Position numbers and translations under genes: made by a program. The notes below the pieces were generated by a model. That model saw only the letters and a program-made list of their open reading frames with translations, did no database searches and had not been told where the DNA came from. From DATKWD01 sp963704815 (lineage in GTDB: Bacteria > Actinomycetota > Acidimicrobiia > Acidimicrobiales > Salinilacustritrichaceae), in NCBI GenBank assembly GCA_963704815.1, contig CAVPHU010000001.1, positions 620,001 to 684,000 on the forward strand: a stretch of 64,000 nt of DNA, written 5' to 3'. Below, piece by piece: positions 1 through 11,976 of this stretch; the first letter of the stretch is position 1; the number at the start of each line of letters is the position of its first letter.

Positions 1-9
1 ACGACCAGG

Positions 10-3000
10 TCAAGGGGCCAGTCGATGCACCGCCAGGTGGACCGCGCGGCCGTCGCCGAACTGGTGGCGGTGGGCATCGCTGATCGGCCCGGACGTGACG
101 ACCTCGGTGGCGAGGGTCGAGCTCTCGAGCAGCGCCTCGTGCGCGGCGATGGCCGCTGCGATGTCGGCATGGTGCCCGGGATCCACGATCAGCCGGATCC
201 GGTCCGAGACATCGAGGCCGTCGGCACGTCGGGCCTCGTTGACGGCTCGGGCGAGATCGCGCACGAGGCCTTCGGCCTCGAGCTCGGGGGTGACCTCGAG
301 ATCCAACCGGACCAACCCGATCCCGCCGGGCAATGCCGCGGTTGCGTCGGGATCGTCGGCGTCGAGCTTGCGGACGTAGTCGCCGGGACCGAAACGGTGC
401 CCGGCCGCGACGACCTCGTCGGCATCGACGTCGTACACGTAGTCGCCGGCCTGCATGGCCTTCACGACCGACGGCGTGTCCTTTCCGAGCCGGCGGCCGA
501 CGACCTTGAGGTCGACCTCGAACCGCTCGGCTCCGAGGGATCCGGCGGCGGCGAACTCGACCATCTTGACGTTCACCTCGTCGGCGAGCAGGGCGACGAA
601 TTCGTCGAGATCGACGTCGCGATCGACCGCAACGGTCAGCGAGGTGAGCGGCAGTCGTCGCCGGAGGCCGCGCGCCTCACGGATCGATTTGGCGGCCGAG
701 GCGATGTCGCGAACGAGGTCCATGCGGTCGACCAGGTCGTCGTCGGCCGGGAGTGTCGTCGCGTCGGGCCAGTCGGCCAGGTGGACCGATGCTTCGCCGG
801 TGAGCTGAGGCCACACCTCGTCCGTGAGCAGCGGCAGCAGTGGGGCGCTCACCCGGCAGAGGTGTTCGAGCACGGTGTGGAGCACGTCGAACGCCGCCTG
901 GTCCTCGTCCCAGAACCGCTGCCGCGACCGCCGGATGTACCAGTTGTTGAGCGAGTCGAGGAACGCCGACACCTGGGCGCACGCAACCGAGAGGTCGTTG
1001 CGGTCCATGGCCTCGGTCGTCGCCACGACCAGGTCGCGGGTCTTGGCGAGGATGTAGCGATCGAGCACGTCGTCGGCCGTCGAGACGTTGCGGCCGCGGC
1101 GGACCGACGAACCGGCATTGGCGTAGAGCGACAGGAACGACCACGCGTTCCAGATCGGCAGCAGGACCTGCCGGACGGCGTCCTCCATCGGTCCCTTGTC
1201 CGCGACCATGTCGCCGCCGCGTACGGCCACCGAGCTCAACAGCGCCCACCGCATGGCATCGGAGCCGATCGTGTCGAACACCTCGACGGGGTCGGGGTAG
1301 TTCTTCAGTCGCTTCGAGAGCTTCTGCCCGTCGTCACCGAGCAGGACGCCGTGCACCACCGCACCCGAGAAGGCGGGGCGATCGAACAAGGCCGTGGCGA
1401 GCACGTGAAGGGTGTAGAACCACCCCCGGGTCTGGCCGATGTACTCGCACACGAAGTCACCCGGGAAGTGCGAATCGAACCAGTCACTGTTCTCGAACGG
1501 GTAGTGCACCTGCGCGAACGGCATCGAGCCAGAATCGAACCAGCCGTCGAGCACGTCGGGGATCCGGCGCATGGTCGACTGCCCGGTCGGGTCGTCGGGG
1601 TTGGGGCGGGTGAGCTCGTCGATGGCCGGCCGATGCAGGTCGTCGACCTCGACCCCGAAGTCGGCCTCGAGCTCGGCGACCGATCCGTAGACGTCGACTC
1701 GGGGATGAGCGGGGTCGTCGGACTTCCACACCGGGATCGGCGAACCCCAGAATCGGTTGCGACTGACCGACCAGTCGCGTGCTCCCTCGAGCCACTTGCC
1801 GAAGCTGCCGTCCTTGACATCCGCGGGCAGCCAGTCGATCTCCTGGTTGAGTTCGACCATGCGGTCCTTGATCTCGGTGACCGCGACGAACCACGACGAC
1901 ATCGCCTTGTAGATCAGCGGGGTGTCGGTCCGCCAGCAGTGGGGATAGCTGTGGACGTAGGAGTCTTCACGGACGAGGGCGCCGATGTCGCGGAGATCGC
2001 GGATGATCTCGCGGTTGGCCTCGAAGACCTGGACACCTGCGTACGGAGGCACCTGATCGGTGAACCGGCCACGTTCGTCGACCGGGGTCACCGTCGGGAT
2101 CCCGGCCTCGTCGCAGGCGGCCTGGTCGTCCTCGCCGAACCCCGGCGCGAGGTGCACGACCCCGGTTCCCTCGGCCGTGTCGACCCAATCGGCGGCCAGC
2201 ACACGGTGGGCGTTGTCGGTCCCGGCGAAGAAGTCGAACAAGGGCCGGTACTCGAGACCGACCAGGTCGGCACCCGCCACCGTGCCGACCCGTTCCATCG
2301 ACTCGAGCTGGGCCGCGTAGGAGTCGATGGTGGCTTCGCCGAGCACGTACTCGTGCGAGCCGTCGGCATAGACGGCGTAGGTGATCTGCGGGCCCACCGC
2401 GACCGCGAGATTGGAGGGCAACGTCCATGGCGTGGTGGTCCACACCAGGAGGCGTTGGCCGTTCGACAGCTCGAACCCCACCGTGACGGCCGGGTCTTGG
2501 CGGTCGCGGTAGGAGTCGTCCATGCGCGTCTCGAAATTCGACAGCGGCGTCTCGCATTCCCAACAGTAGGGAAGGACCCGCAGCCCCTCGTAGGCGAGGC
2601 CCTTGTCGTGGAGGGTCTTGAAGGCCCACATGACCGACTCCATGAACGAGAGGTCCATGGTCTTGTAGTCGTTGGCCATGTCGACCCAGCGGGCCTGGCG
2701 AGTCACGACCGAGTGCCACGAGTCGGCCGTGGTGCCGACGATGTCACGACACTCCTGATTGAAGGCGTCGACCCCGAGCTTCTCGATCGCGGCGCGCCCG
2801 AACGTCCCGAGGCGCTCTTCGGCCGCGTGCTCGACCGGCAGCCCGTGGCAGTCCCAACCGAACCGACGGTCGACCCGCTTGCCCCGCATGGTCTGGTAGC
2901 GCGGGATGGCGTCCTTCACGAACCCCGTCAGCAGGTGGCCGTAGTGCGGCTGCCCGTTGGCGAAGGGAGGGCCGTCGTAGAAGACGAACTCGTCGGACCC

Positions 3001-3117
3001 GTCGCGTTGGTCGATCGATCGCTGAAACGTCCCCTCGGCGTCCCAACGGGCGAGCACCTCGCGCTCGAGCGCCGGAAACGACGGGTTGGGGTTGACGTCG
3101 GGATAGGCGTCGTTCAT
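10..3117 (-). CDS. ileS: Isoleucyl-tRNA synthetase (IleRS)
   Basis: Cytoplasmic class I aminoacyl-tRNA synthetase that charges tRNA-Ile with isoleucine. The 1035-residue product has the HIGH-type ATP site as HYGH at residues 58-61 and the KMSKS-type loop as KLSKR at 599-603, with the CP1 editing insertion between them and an anticodon-binding region after. Length and the KLSKR loop resemble the eukaryote-like IleRS2 class known from Actinobacteria; that class assignment is inference. A TAGGAT hexamer lies 6 nt before the ATG, so the mRNA is probably leaderless, and there is no room for a T-box. It is the last gene of the minus-strand block shown here. Confidence 0.96.
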   Translation of the reverse strand: MNDAYPDVNPNPSFPALEREVLARWDAEGTFQRSIDQRDGSDEFVFYDGPPFANGQPHYGHLLTGFVKDAIPRYQTMRGKRVDRRFGWDCHGLPVEHAAEERLGTFGRAAIEKLGVDAFNQECRDIVGTTADSWHSVVTRQARWVDMANDYKTMDLSFMESVMWAFKTLHDKGLAYEGLRVLPYCWECETPLSNFETRMDDSYRDRQDPAVTVGFELSNGQRLLVWTTTPWTLPSNLAVAVGPQITYAVYADGSHEYVLGEATIDSYAAQLESMERVGTVAGADLVGLEYRPLFDFFAGTDNAHRVLAADWVDTAEGTGVVHLAPGFGEDDQAACDEAGIPTVTPVDERGRFTDQVPPYAGVQVFEANREIIRDLRDIGALVREDSYVHSYPHCWRTDTPLIYKAMSSWFVAVTEIKDRMVELNQEIDWLPADVKDGSFGKWLEGARDWSVSRNRFWGSPIPVWKSDDPAHPRVDVYGSVAELEADFGVEVDDLHRPAIDELTRPNPDDPTGQSTMRRIPDVLDGWFDSGSMPFAQVHYPFENSDWFDSHFPGDFVCEYIGQTRGWFYTLHVLATALFDRPAFSGAVVHGVLLGDDGQKLSKRLKNYPDPVEVFDTIGSDAMRWALLSSVAVRGGDMVADKGPMEDAVRQVLLPIWNAWSFLSLYANAGSSVRRGRNVSTADDVLDRYILAKTRDLVVATTEAMDRNDLSVACAQVSAFLDSLNNWYIRRSRQRFWDEDQAAFDVLHTVLEHLCRVSAPLLPLLTDEVWPQLTGEASVHLADWPDATTLPADDDLVDRMDLVRDIASAAKSIREARGLRRRLPLTSLTVAVDRDVDLDEFVALLADEVNVKMVEFAAAGSLGAERFEVDLKVVGRRLGKDTPSVVKAMQAGDYVYDVDADEVVAAGHRFGPGDYVRKLDADDPDATAALPGGIGLVRLDLEVTPELEAEGLVRDLARAVNEARRADGLDVSDRIRLIVDPGHHADIAAAIAAHEALLESSTLATEVVTSGPISDAHRHQFGDGRAVHLAVHRLAP

Positions 3118-3123
3118 CGGTCC

Positions 3124-3129
3124 ATCCTA
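3124..3129 (-). promoter_or_regulatory. Putative -10 element of ileS (leaderless)
   Basis: TAGGAT 6 nt upstream of the ileS ATG. No ribosome-binding site lies between them, so transcription is expected to begin at or next to the start codon. Confidence 0.5.
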
Positions 3130-3135
3130 CGAACC

Positions 3136-3148
3136 GCCGTTCGACGGC
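3136..3148 (-). terminator. Short hairpin between the membrane-protein gene and ileS
   Basis: Perfect 5-bp stem (GCCGT/ACGGC) with a 3-nt loop in the 52-base gap. It may end transcripts of the upstream gene. There is no U-tract, so the call is weak. Confidence 0.25.
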
Positions 3149-3169
3149 CACATCCGAGATTGCCGGCGA

Positions 3170-4450
<1,281 letters not shown>

Positions 4451-4486
4451 GTCTTCACCTTTCCGCTCGTCGATTCGGGATCGGTC

Positions 4487-4492
4487 ATCCTA
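4487..4492 (-). promoter_or_regulatory. Putative -10 element of the H1-tail membrane-protein gene
   Basis: TAGGAT 36 nt upstream of the GTG start. The leader contains a GGAAAGGTG stretch that could serve as a ribosome-binding site. No clear -35 was recognised. Confidence 0.35.
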
Positions 4493-4532
4493 GGCAGCGC
4501 ACCGGTCCGGACACCCAACTCGAACGAGTGTC

Positions 4533-5447
4533 TCAGGGCGCGGAGGGATCGCCTTCTTCGCTCATCGCTCGACGAAGGTCCTCGAAGTAGTCGCCGCCAT
4601 CCGGTTCGGCGGGATCTGCGGGACCTCTGGGATCGGTGACGTTGGGTGCGGCGATCTCGGGTGCGGCGACCTCGTCGCCTGCGGGGTCGCCGGCTGCGGC
4701 AGCGAGCGCCTCCGGGGGAGGCGGTGGTGGCGGTGGTGGTGGCGGCTCGTGACGTTCTTCGCGGTCGTCGACCCCCACCTCGGACTGGGGCTCGGCCTCT
4801 GACTGGGGCTCGGGCTCGGACTGGGGCTCGGGCTGCTGGTCGCTGGTGACCGGTGGCGAGAACTCCTTCAGCGCCGTCGGATCCTCGACCAGGCGCTGGA
4901 GGTCGCGGGCAGCGGTCCGCATGCGGGTTCGCTGGTCGTCCAGGTACCGCCTGAGCGCTCGCACGTCGGCATGCATGACCTCACGAGCGCGCTCGAGTGT
5001 CGTGATCTCCTCGAGCATCCGTCGACGCGTCTCCTCGCCGGCACGACGAGCGTGGGACTCGGACTCGAGCCGCGAGCGTTCGGCGCTGCTCTCGGCTTCC
5101 TTGACCACGAACTCCGCCTGCTGTTGGGCACGCTCGAGCAGCTTGGCCGCCTGGGCTTCGGCGTCGGCCACGGCGGCATCCGCCGCCTTCTGGGCAAGCA
5201 GCAACGTGCGCTGGATCGTCTCATCGGAGGAGTCCGGACCAGCGCCCCGTTGCTGGACTTCCTGTTCGAGCTGGGCCACCCGGGCCCGTGCGGCCTCGGC
5301 CTCGGCCATCGATCCGTGCGAGCGCTGGAGAAGCTCCTCGACGGCGACCGCGACCCGCTCGAGGAACTCGTCGACCTCGCGCATGTCGTACCCGCGGCGG
5401 GCCTCGCGGAACTCCTGCTGGTGCAGAATGTCAGGCGTCAAGTCCAT
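4533..5447 (-). CDS. divIVA: DivIVA / Wag31-type polar growth and septum-site protein
   Basis: 304 residues. The N-terminal DivIVA motif (residues about 8-32, with EFREARRGYDMREVDEFL) targets curved membrane. A long charged coiled coil runs from about 35 to 195 and should drive oligomerisation. The C-terminal third is disordered: Glu/Gln/Pro-rich repeats, a run of about ten prolines, then an acidic end. In Actinobacteria this protein scaffolds pole and septum wall synthesis. It sits directly downstream of sepF and yggT, the order usual in Gram-positive division clusters. The polyproline tail is longer than in textbook DivIVA and might bind partners. Confidence 0.92.
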   Translation of the reverse strand: MDLTPDILHQQEFREARRGYDMREVDEFLERVAVAVEELLQRSHGSMAEAEAARARVAQLEQEVQQRGAGPDSSDETIQRTLLLAQKAADAAVADAEAQAAKLLERAQQQAEFVVKEAESSAERSRLESESHARRAGEETRRRMLEEITTLERAREVMHADVRALRRYLDDQRTRMRTAARDLQRLVEDPTALKEFSPPVTSDQQPEPQSEPEPQSEAEPQSEVGVDDREERHEPPPPPPPPPPPEALAAAAGDPAGDEVAAPEIAAPNVTDPRGPADPAEPDGGDYFEDLRRAMSEEGDPSAP

Positions 5448-5465
5448 GACGATCGAGACTAGTGG

Positions 5466-5717
5466 TCAGCAGATCGCACCAATGAGAATCTGCAGGCCGA
5501 TGATCAGCACGATGGGCGACAGATCGAGCGCCGCCGCACCCATCCGCACCGGAGGGATGGCACGGCGCAGCGGCCCCATCACCGGGTCGGTGAGCGTCAC
5601 GATCACGCCTGCGATCGTGGCGATGGGCGAGTCGGGTCCGATCCTCACCCAGCTGAGGAGGATGCGGGCGAAGATGACGACGAGGTAGATCGTCAGGAAC
5701 GAACAGATGATCTGCAC
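5466..5717 (-). CDS. yggT: YggT-family integral membrane protein
   Basis: 83 residues with two hydrophobic helices (about 3-22 and 60-80) joined by a segment containing LLSWVRIGPDSP and LTDPVMGPLRRAIPP, the conserved YggT core. Family members lie next to sepF and divIVA in many Gram-positive bacteria and are implicated in nucleoid or chloroplast-like division phenotypes; the molecular role is not settled. It lies 14 nt downstream of sepF and 18 nt upstream of divIVA, so the three are almost certainly cotranscribed. Confidence 0.9.
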   Translation of the reverse strand: MQIICSFLTIYLVVIFARILLSWVRIGPDSPIATIAGVIVTLTDPVMGPLRRAIPPVRMGAAALDLSPIVLIIGLQILIGAIC

Positions 5718-5731
5718 GGCGGGGTCGACCG

Positions 5732-6328
5732 CTAGCGGTCGACGAGCCCCCGGTCCTGGAGTCGGCGCCGCTCGTCGTCGCTGAGTTCGACGTCGTTCGG
5801 CGTGAGCAGGTACACCGAGTCGGCCACCCGCTCCATGTTACCCCCGAGCCCGTAGCAGAGGCCCGAGGCGAAATCGATGAGCCGGCGCGAAAGATCGCGG
5901 TTGACACCTTGGAGGTTGACGATCACCGGGTTCAGCGTCTTGAACCGGTCGGCGACCTGTTGGACGTCGTTGAACGAGGTCGGCTGGACGACATGGGGCT
6001 TGGTGGCCGGGGTGGGAATGGCTCGGACGGCGCTCTGACGGGCGGCCTCGGGCTCGCGGCGCACCGGCTGTGGCCGGGCCGGGGGTCCGAGTGGTCGGAC
6101 CGACGCGCCACCGTCGCCCAGGTCGTCGGGGGCCGGGCGGGGCTCGGACCGCTGCGGACGAGGTTGACGCGGCCGTTGCGGGTTTCGGGGGCGACCCGGC
6201 TCGTCGGCGGGTTGCCGCGGGCGCTGGCGTTCGGGACGCGCCGGTGGTGCCTCGACGGCGTCGTAGTCCTCGTACTCCTCGTCGGGACCGAGTCCCAGGT
6301 ACACCATGGTCTTCTTCAAGATCGACAT
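5732..6328 (-). CDS. sepF: SepF cell-division protein (FtsZ membrane anchor)
   Basis: 198 residues. The first 15 or so (MSILKKTMVYLGLG) form the amphipathic helix that binds membrane. A Pro/Arg-rich disordered linker occupies about 25-105. The SepF/DUF552 domain follows (from about 108), with the FNDVQQVADRFK and VIVNLQGVNRDLSRRLIDFASG segments used for dimerisation and FtsZ-tail binding. In Actinobacteria lacking FtsA, SepF tethers FtsZ to the membrane. It follows yggS closely and precedes yggT by 14 nt. Confidence 0.95.
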   Translation of the reverse strand: MSILKKTMVYLGLGPDEEYEDYDAVEAPPARPERQRPRQPADEPGRPRNPQRPRQPRPQRSEPRPAPDDLGDGGASVRPLGPPARPQPVRREPEAARQSAVRAIPTPATKPHVVQPTSFNDVQQVADRFKTLNPVIVNLQGVNRDLSRRLIDFASGLCYGLGGNMERVADSVYLLTPNDVELSDDERRRLQDRGLVDR

Positions 6329-6347
6329 CGCAATCCTCCCCGGACCC

Positions 6348-7013
6348 TCATTGTTTCACTTCCTCGGGTTCGGGGCGCGGACCGAACAGGGCGGCGCCGA
6401 CTCGGACCATGGTCGAACCGGCGGCGATGGCCAGTTCGAGGTCGCCGCTCATGCCCATGCTGCGCTCCGGCAGGTCGAGTGAATCGGCCAGGTCGGCCGT
6501 CGACGCGAACGCCTCGGCAGTCCGGTCGGCATCGCCGAGGCGGCCCATGGCCATGAGCCCGCGGACCTCCAGGCCCAGCGCTCCGCAGCGTTGCACCAAG
6601 GCGGCGACCTCCGCCGGCGGGCACCCACCCTTGGCGGGTTCGGCGGTGGCATCGACCTGGACCAGCACGGCAGCCCCCGGGGCGCGCTTGGCGATCTCGG
6701 CCGCGAGTGACGCGCGGTCGACCGAGTGCCAGAGCGAGACGTGGGGGGCGACCATGCGGACCTTGTTGCGCTGCAGGCGGCCGATGAAGTGCCAGGTGGG
6801 CTGCACCATCGGTGCCAGCTCGGCCAGGGCATCGACCTTGGCCGAGAACTCCTGGGCGTAGCTCTCCCCCAGGTCGGTGATGCCGGCCTCCAGCGCCTCG
6901 TGCACCGTGGCCGCACCGAATCCCTTGGTCACGCCGATCAGACGAACGTCGTCGCCGCCGCCGGCTGCAGCGATCCGACGGCGGACCGCATCAAGGTTCT
7001 CGACGAGACTCAT
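6348..7013 (-). CDS. yggS: YggS/PLPBP pyridoxal-phosphate homeostasis protein
   Basis: 221 residues, single-domain PLP-binding TIM barrel. The PLP lysine is K30 in LIGVTKG, and the phosphate-binding SMGMSGDLE segment lies near the C-terminus. The family buffers free PLP and affects amino-acid and keto-acid pools; it is not a true racemase. The start is the ATG at 7013, because it overlaps the pgeF stop codon as ATGA and the family begins here. Any start further upstream would run into pgeF. It lies between pgeF and sepF, the usual order in Gram-positive dcw clusters. Confidence 0.94.
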   Translation of the reverse strand: MSLVENLDAVRRRIAAAGGGDDVRLIGVTKGFGAATVHEALEAGITDLGESYAQEFSAKVDALAELAPMVQPTWHFIGRLQRNKVRMVAPHVSLWHSVDRASLAAEIAKRAPGAAVLVQVDATAEPAKGGCPPAEVAALVQRCGALGLEVRGLMAMGRLGDADRTAEAFASTADLADSLDLPERSMGMSGDLELAIAAGSTMVRVGAALFGPRPEPEEVKQ

Positions 7014-7687
7014 CGGGGCCGGAGCCACGCTATTGCGGCGTGCCGGTGGGCCTCGGCCCGGAGCCGGTGCGAGTAGAAGCGGGGATCGGCGGTGTCGTAT
7101 CCGTGGTCGACCAACGCGTCGACCCCGGCGCGACCGAGCACCTCGGCGACGAGCGAGGGCACGTCGAGCGCGGGCGACCCATCGGCGGTCGACGCGCGGA
7201 CCACGGACCCGTGGTCGGCCACGATGGTCGCCAGGTCCGACTCGTCGAACTCGTAGTGCTCGGGTCGGATCACGGGTCCGAGATGGGCTTGCACGGCGTG
7301 TGGATCGCAGGCCAGGGCGTCCACGGCGTGTTGCAGCACCCCGGCGACGAGCCCGCGCCAGCCGGCGTGTGCGACCGCGACCCGCTCGGGCCCGACGAGC
7401 ACGACGGGTGCGCAGTCGGCCGCCTGGACGGCGATGGGGGCCGCAGGGCAGCCCGTGACCAGGCCGTCCGCAGCAGCCCCGGTGCACGACCCGGGTCCGG
7501 TCGCCTCGATCACCTCGGCGCCGTGCACCTGGCGCACCCAGTTCCAGGGGTGGTCGACCACGGCGCTCCGGCGAGCGGCGAGCACGACCGGCTCGCCGTC
7601 GACGTGGAGGTCGCCGTCAGCCCGTTCGGTGAAGCGGATCTCTGCGATGCAACCGGACGCAGTCGGTACCGAGACCGCTGGGAGCAT
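7010..7687 (-). CDS. pgeF: PgeF/YfiH-type multicopper-oxidase-fold purine nucleoside phosphorylase
   Basis: 225 residues from the ATG at 7687 (MLPAVSVP). Family hallmarks are the QVHGAEV segment, the AADCAPVVL motif with the catalytic cysteine, and the AHAGWRGL motif with a zinc-binding histidine. The family was long called laccase-like; E. coli and human homologues act on purine nucleosides or, in the wall context, on mis-built muropeptides. It starts 8 nt after the ftsZ stop and overlaps yggS by 4 nt, so translation is probably coupled. The frame stays open further upstream, but that part is Arg-rich and lies inside ftsZ. Confidence 0.92.
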   Translation of the reverse strand: MLPAVSVPTASGCIAEIRFTERADGDLHVDGEPVVLAARRSAVVDHPWNWVRQVHGAEVIEATGPGSCTGAAADGLVTGCPAAPIAVQAADCAPVVLVGPERVAVAHAGWRGLVAGVLQHAVDALACDPHAVQAHLGPVIRPEHYEFDESDLATIVADHGSVVRASTADGSPALDVPSLVAEVLGRAGVDALVDHGYDTADPRFYSHRLRAEAHRHAAIAWLRPR

Positions 7688-7695
7688 GCGAGGGG

Positions 7696-8793
7696 TTACT
7701 GGAGGAAGGAAGGGACGTCGAAGTCGTCGTCGCCTTCGCCGAGATCGAGATCGGCGCCATCGTCGCCGAACACGTCGGAGAGGTCCTCGTCGTCGTCGCC
7801 CAGGTCGAGACCACCGCTGGACAGGCCGGTGTCGTTGCGATCCTCCCACCGGTCGAAGCCGGCAGCGATGACCGTGACCCGCACCTCGTCGCCCATCTCG
7901 TCGTCGACGACCGTGCCGAAGATGATGTTGGCATCGGGGTGGGCGACGCCGTGGATGACCTCGGCCGCCTCGTTGACCTCGAACAGACCGAGGTCGCTGC
8001 CACCGGCAATGGTGAGCAGGATGCCCCGCGCCCCTTCGATGGAGGCCTCGAGCAGCGGGCTCGAGATGGCCTGGCGAGCCGCGGTGAGCGCCCGGCCCTC
8101 ACCGGCGGCATAGCCGATGCCCATCAGGGCGGATCCGGCGTTGCTCATGATCATCTTCACGTCGGCGAAGTCGGTGTTGATGAGGCCCGGGGTGGTGATC
8201 AGATCGGTGATGCCCTGCACACCCTGGAGGAGGACCTCGTCGGCCATCTTGAAGGCGTTGAGCATCGAGGTCTTCTCGTTCGACACCGTGATCAGACGGT
8301 CGTTGGGGATCACGATGAGCGTGTCGACCTCGTCCTTGAGGCCCTGCACCCCGTGCTCGGCCTGGACCGATCGTCGCTTGCCCTCGAACGCGAACGGGCG
8401 GGTCACGACGCCGATGGTGAGCGCGCCGAGTCCCTTGGCGATCTGTGCGACGACCGGTGCACCGCCGGTGCCCGTGCCCCCGCCTTCGCCGGCCGTGATG
8501 AACACCATGTCGGAGCCCTTGAGCGTCTCCTCGATCTCGTCGCGGTGTTCCTCGGCGGCCTGACGACCGATCTCCGGGTCGCTCCCGGCTCCGAGCCCCC
8601 GGGTGAGCTCGCGGCCGATGTCGAGCTTGACGTCGGCGTCGCTCATCAGCAGCGCCTGCGCGTCGGTGTTGACGGCGATGAACTCGACACCCTTCAGGCC
8701 GGCGTCGATCATGCGGTTGATGGCGTTCACGCCACCCCCGCCGATTCCCACCACCTTGATGACGGCGAGATAATTCTGCGGGCTACCGGCCAT
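7696..8793 (-). CDS. ftsZ: FtsZ, tubulin-like division GTPase
   Basis: 365 residues. The tubulin signature GGGTGTG is at 104-110 and the T7 synergy loop NTDFAD at 206-211. A short acidic linker (about 320-355) leads to the conserved C-terminal peptide DDFDVPSFLQ, the docking site for SepF and other partners. It forms the Z-ring at mid-cell. The linker is short compared with most actinobacterial FtsZ. It is preceded by a 92-base gap, one of the larger gaps in the cluster, which may hold its own promoter. Confidence 0.97.
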   Translation of the reverse strand: MAGSPQNYLAVIKVVGIGGGGVNAINRMIDAGLKGVEFIAVNTDAQALLMSDADVKLDIGRELTRGLGAGSDPEIGRQAAEEHRDEIEETLKGSDMVFITAGEGGGTGTGGAPVVAQIAKGLGALTIGVVTRPFAFEGKRRSVQAEHGVQGLKDEVDTLIVIPNDRLITVSNEKTSMLNAFKMADEVLLQGVQGITDLITTPGLINTDFADVKMIMSNAGSALMGIGYAAGEGRALTAARQAISSPLLEASIEGARGILLTIAGGSDLGLFEVNEAAEVIHGVAHPDANIIFGTVVDDEMGDEVRVTVIAAGFDRWEDRNDTGLSSGGLDLGDDDEDLSDVFGDDGADLDLGEGDDDFDVPSFLQ

Positions 8794-8885
8794 GGATCCT
8801 CATCACCTCGGGCGTCGCAGCCCCAACGGAGCTGACCTTCAGGTTCAGGTCGAGCATGCCTCAACCTGCGCTGAACGTCGAGAAC
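8794..8885 (-). other. 92-base ftsQ-ftsZ intergenic region
   Basis: Ends with a GAGG ribosome-binding stretch before the ftsZ ATG. It contains an imperfect inverted repeat (GACCT/AGGTC with an 8-nt loop, around 8833-8850) and a repeated TTCAGG. No TAnnnT -10 was recognised, so whether ftsZ has its own promoter is open. Confidence 0.35.
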
Positions 8886-9668
8886 CTACTGACACGGCTC
8901 GTCACGGGTCAACACGGCTCGGTCGGCGATCCGGATGTCGATCGTGGCGACACAGGTCAGGTCGACCTGGTCGAGCACGGTGGCCAACGAGCGGATCTTG
9001 GTCTCCATGCGCTCGGGTTCGCCCAGCCGCACGGCGATGCGGTCGTCGACCACGAGCGACGTCGCCCCCACTTCGTCTTGCATGACGAGCACCGTGTGGC
9101 CTTCCACACCCGAGCCGACGGCAGCGGCGAGGTCGAGCGCGGCGAGAGTGGCATCGTCGACCCGCTCACCGGGGGCCGGGAGCTCGAGGGCAAGTTCGAT
9201 CCGGGCGAGGTCGGTGAATCCGGCCACCAGCGGGCCCAGCACCCGGCCCGACCCGTCGACCAGCGCCTCGGACCCGCCGCCCCGGAGGATGCCGACCGGC
9301 ACCCGTTCGACGACCTCGATCTTGACGGCGGAAGGGAAGTCGCGCCGGATCTTCGCCTCGTCGACCCAGGGCAGCGCCTCGACCGCCTGGGTCGCCGCAT
9401 CCACGTCGAGACGCACCATGGCGTCGCCTTCGACGATCCCCGACGCCGCGACGACCTCAGAGGCCGGCGTGGCGCTCGCGCCGGCGATGGCGATCCGATC
9501 GACGTCGAGGAGCGGGCTGACCGACACCCCGACGGCCAGGGCGAGCGTGACCAGCAGACCCGCCAGGACCAACAGCCGTCGTAGACGACGGCGACCCGAC
9601 GCCCGCTGGACCTCGATCCGGCGCTTCCGGATGCGGGGATCGATCTGGGTCCGCCCGACGGTGGTCAT
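8886..9668 (-). CDS. ftsQ: FtsQ/DivIB divisome protein
   Basis: 260 residues. A basic cytoplasmic N-terminus (to about 27) precedes one transmembrane helix (about 28-48). The POTRA domain comes next, beginning LLDVDRIAIAGA with the typical PWVDEAKIRRDFPSAVKIEV strand pair, and then the FtsQ beta domain. It links FtsL/FtsB-type proteins to the wall synthases FtsW and FtsI. The ATG at 9668 overlaps the murB stop as ATGA. Because of the murB frameshift, an open frame runs from here far upstream; that extension is not part of FtsQ. Confidence 0.94.
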   Translation of the reverse strand: MTTVGRTQIDPRIRKRRIEVQRASGRRRLRRLLVLAGLLVTLALAVGVSVSPLLDVDRIAIAGASATPASEVVAASGIVEGDAMVRLDVDAATQAVEALPWVDEAKIRRDFPSAVKIEVVERVPVGILRGGGSEALVDGSGRVLGPLVAGFTDLARIELALELPAPGERVDDATLAALDLAAAVGSGVEGHTVLVMQDEVGATSLVVDDRIAVRLGEPERMETKIRSLATVLDQVDLTCVATIDIRIADRAVLTRDEPCQ

Positions 9669-10593
9669 CGCTGATCGACCTCGGGGCCGAATCCGACGAT
9701 GCGCGTCTCGACCTCGAGGTGGACGCCGGACGATGCGGCCACCACCTCCCGAACCCGTTGCATCAGTTCGAGCACGTCGGCGGCGCGGCCACCGGCGTCG
9801 ACCTGGATGAAGTTGGCGTGCTTCGCGGACACCTCGGCCGAGCCATGCCGAACGCCCTTCATCCCGGCGACTTCGATGAGGCGCCCGGCCGAGTCGCCCG
9901 GCGGGTTGGTGAACACCGACCCGGCGTTCGCGCCGCCGGGTTGGTGCTCCCGGCGCCAGCGGACGATGTCGCTGATCGTTGCGTCGCCACGATGATCGAC
10001 GTCGGGTCGGAGCCCGAGGCGGGCCGACAGCACGACCTGGTCGGGACGGATCGCCGAGGACCGATAGCCCAGAGCGAGGTCGGACGCCTCCATGGTTGCA
10101 TCCTCGCCCGATGCGAGATCGAGGACGCGGATGCCCCGAAGCGAGTCGGACATGTCGGCGCCGTGACCGCCGGCGTTCATGCGCACAGCACCACCGATCG
10201 AGCCGGGCACACCGACCGCCCACTCGAATCCCGTGAGCCCCGCCGCCACCGATGCCGCGGGCGACAACCGGGAGTTTGGCGGCTGCGCCGGCGACGACGT
10301 CGTGCTCGTCGACCTCCACCGCGGCGAAGTCGCCTCCGAGCCGGACGGCCAGACCGTCGAAGCCTCGATCGGCGACCAGCAGATTCGAACCGAGGCCGAC
10401 CACGAGCACCGGGACCTCGAGTTCGTGGACGGCCGCACCCAAGCGGGCGAGCGAGGCGTCGCTCTTCACGTCGACGAACCAGCGAGCCGGTCCGCCCACG
10501 CGGTAGGTGGTGAACGGGCCGATCGGGACGTCTCGCTGCAGGTCGTCTCCGAGGAGACGGGCCAGGCGGTCGTCGACGTCCGGGGGGAGCATC

Positions 10594-10601
<8 letters not shown>
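9665..10601 (-). CDS. murB: UDP-N-acetylenolpyruvoylglucosamine reductase MurB (one apparent frameshift)
   Basis: FAD enzyme that reduces UDP-GlcNAc-enolpyruvate to UDP-MurNAc. The first frame (GTG at 10601) gives the FAD-binding start with TTYRVGGPA and VLVVGLGSNLLV. Homology then moves to another frame with GLTGFEWAVGVPGSIGG, RMNAGGHG and the C-terminal SAKHANFIQ motif. One extra base at 10255/10256 explains the switch; removing it gives a 311-residue protein of normal length. murB is essential in most bacteria, so sequence error is likelier than decay. GTG overlaps the murC stop by 8 nt; an ATG at 10592 is an alternative start. Confidence 0.9.

Positions 10602-11972
<1,371 letters not shown>

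Positions 11973-11976
<4 letters not shown>

Noticed and set aside
3118..3169. T-box riboswitch upstream of ileS
   Set aside because: Only 52 bases separate the genes, and a -10 lies 6 nt before the ATG; there is no specifier stem or T-box sequence.
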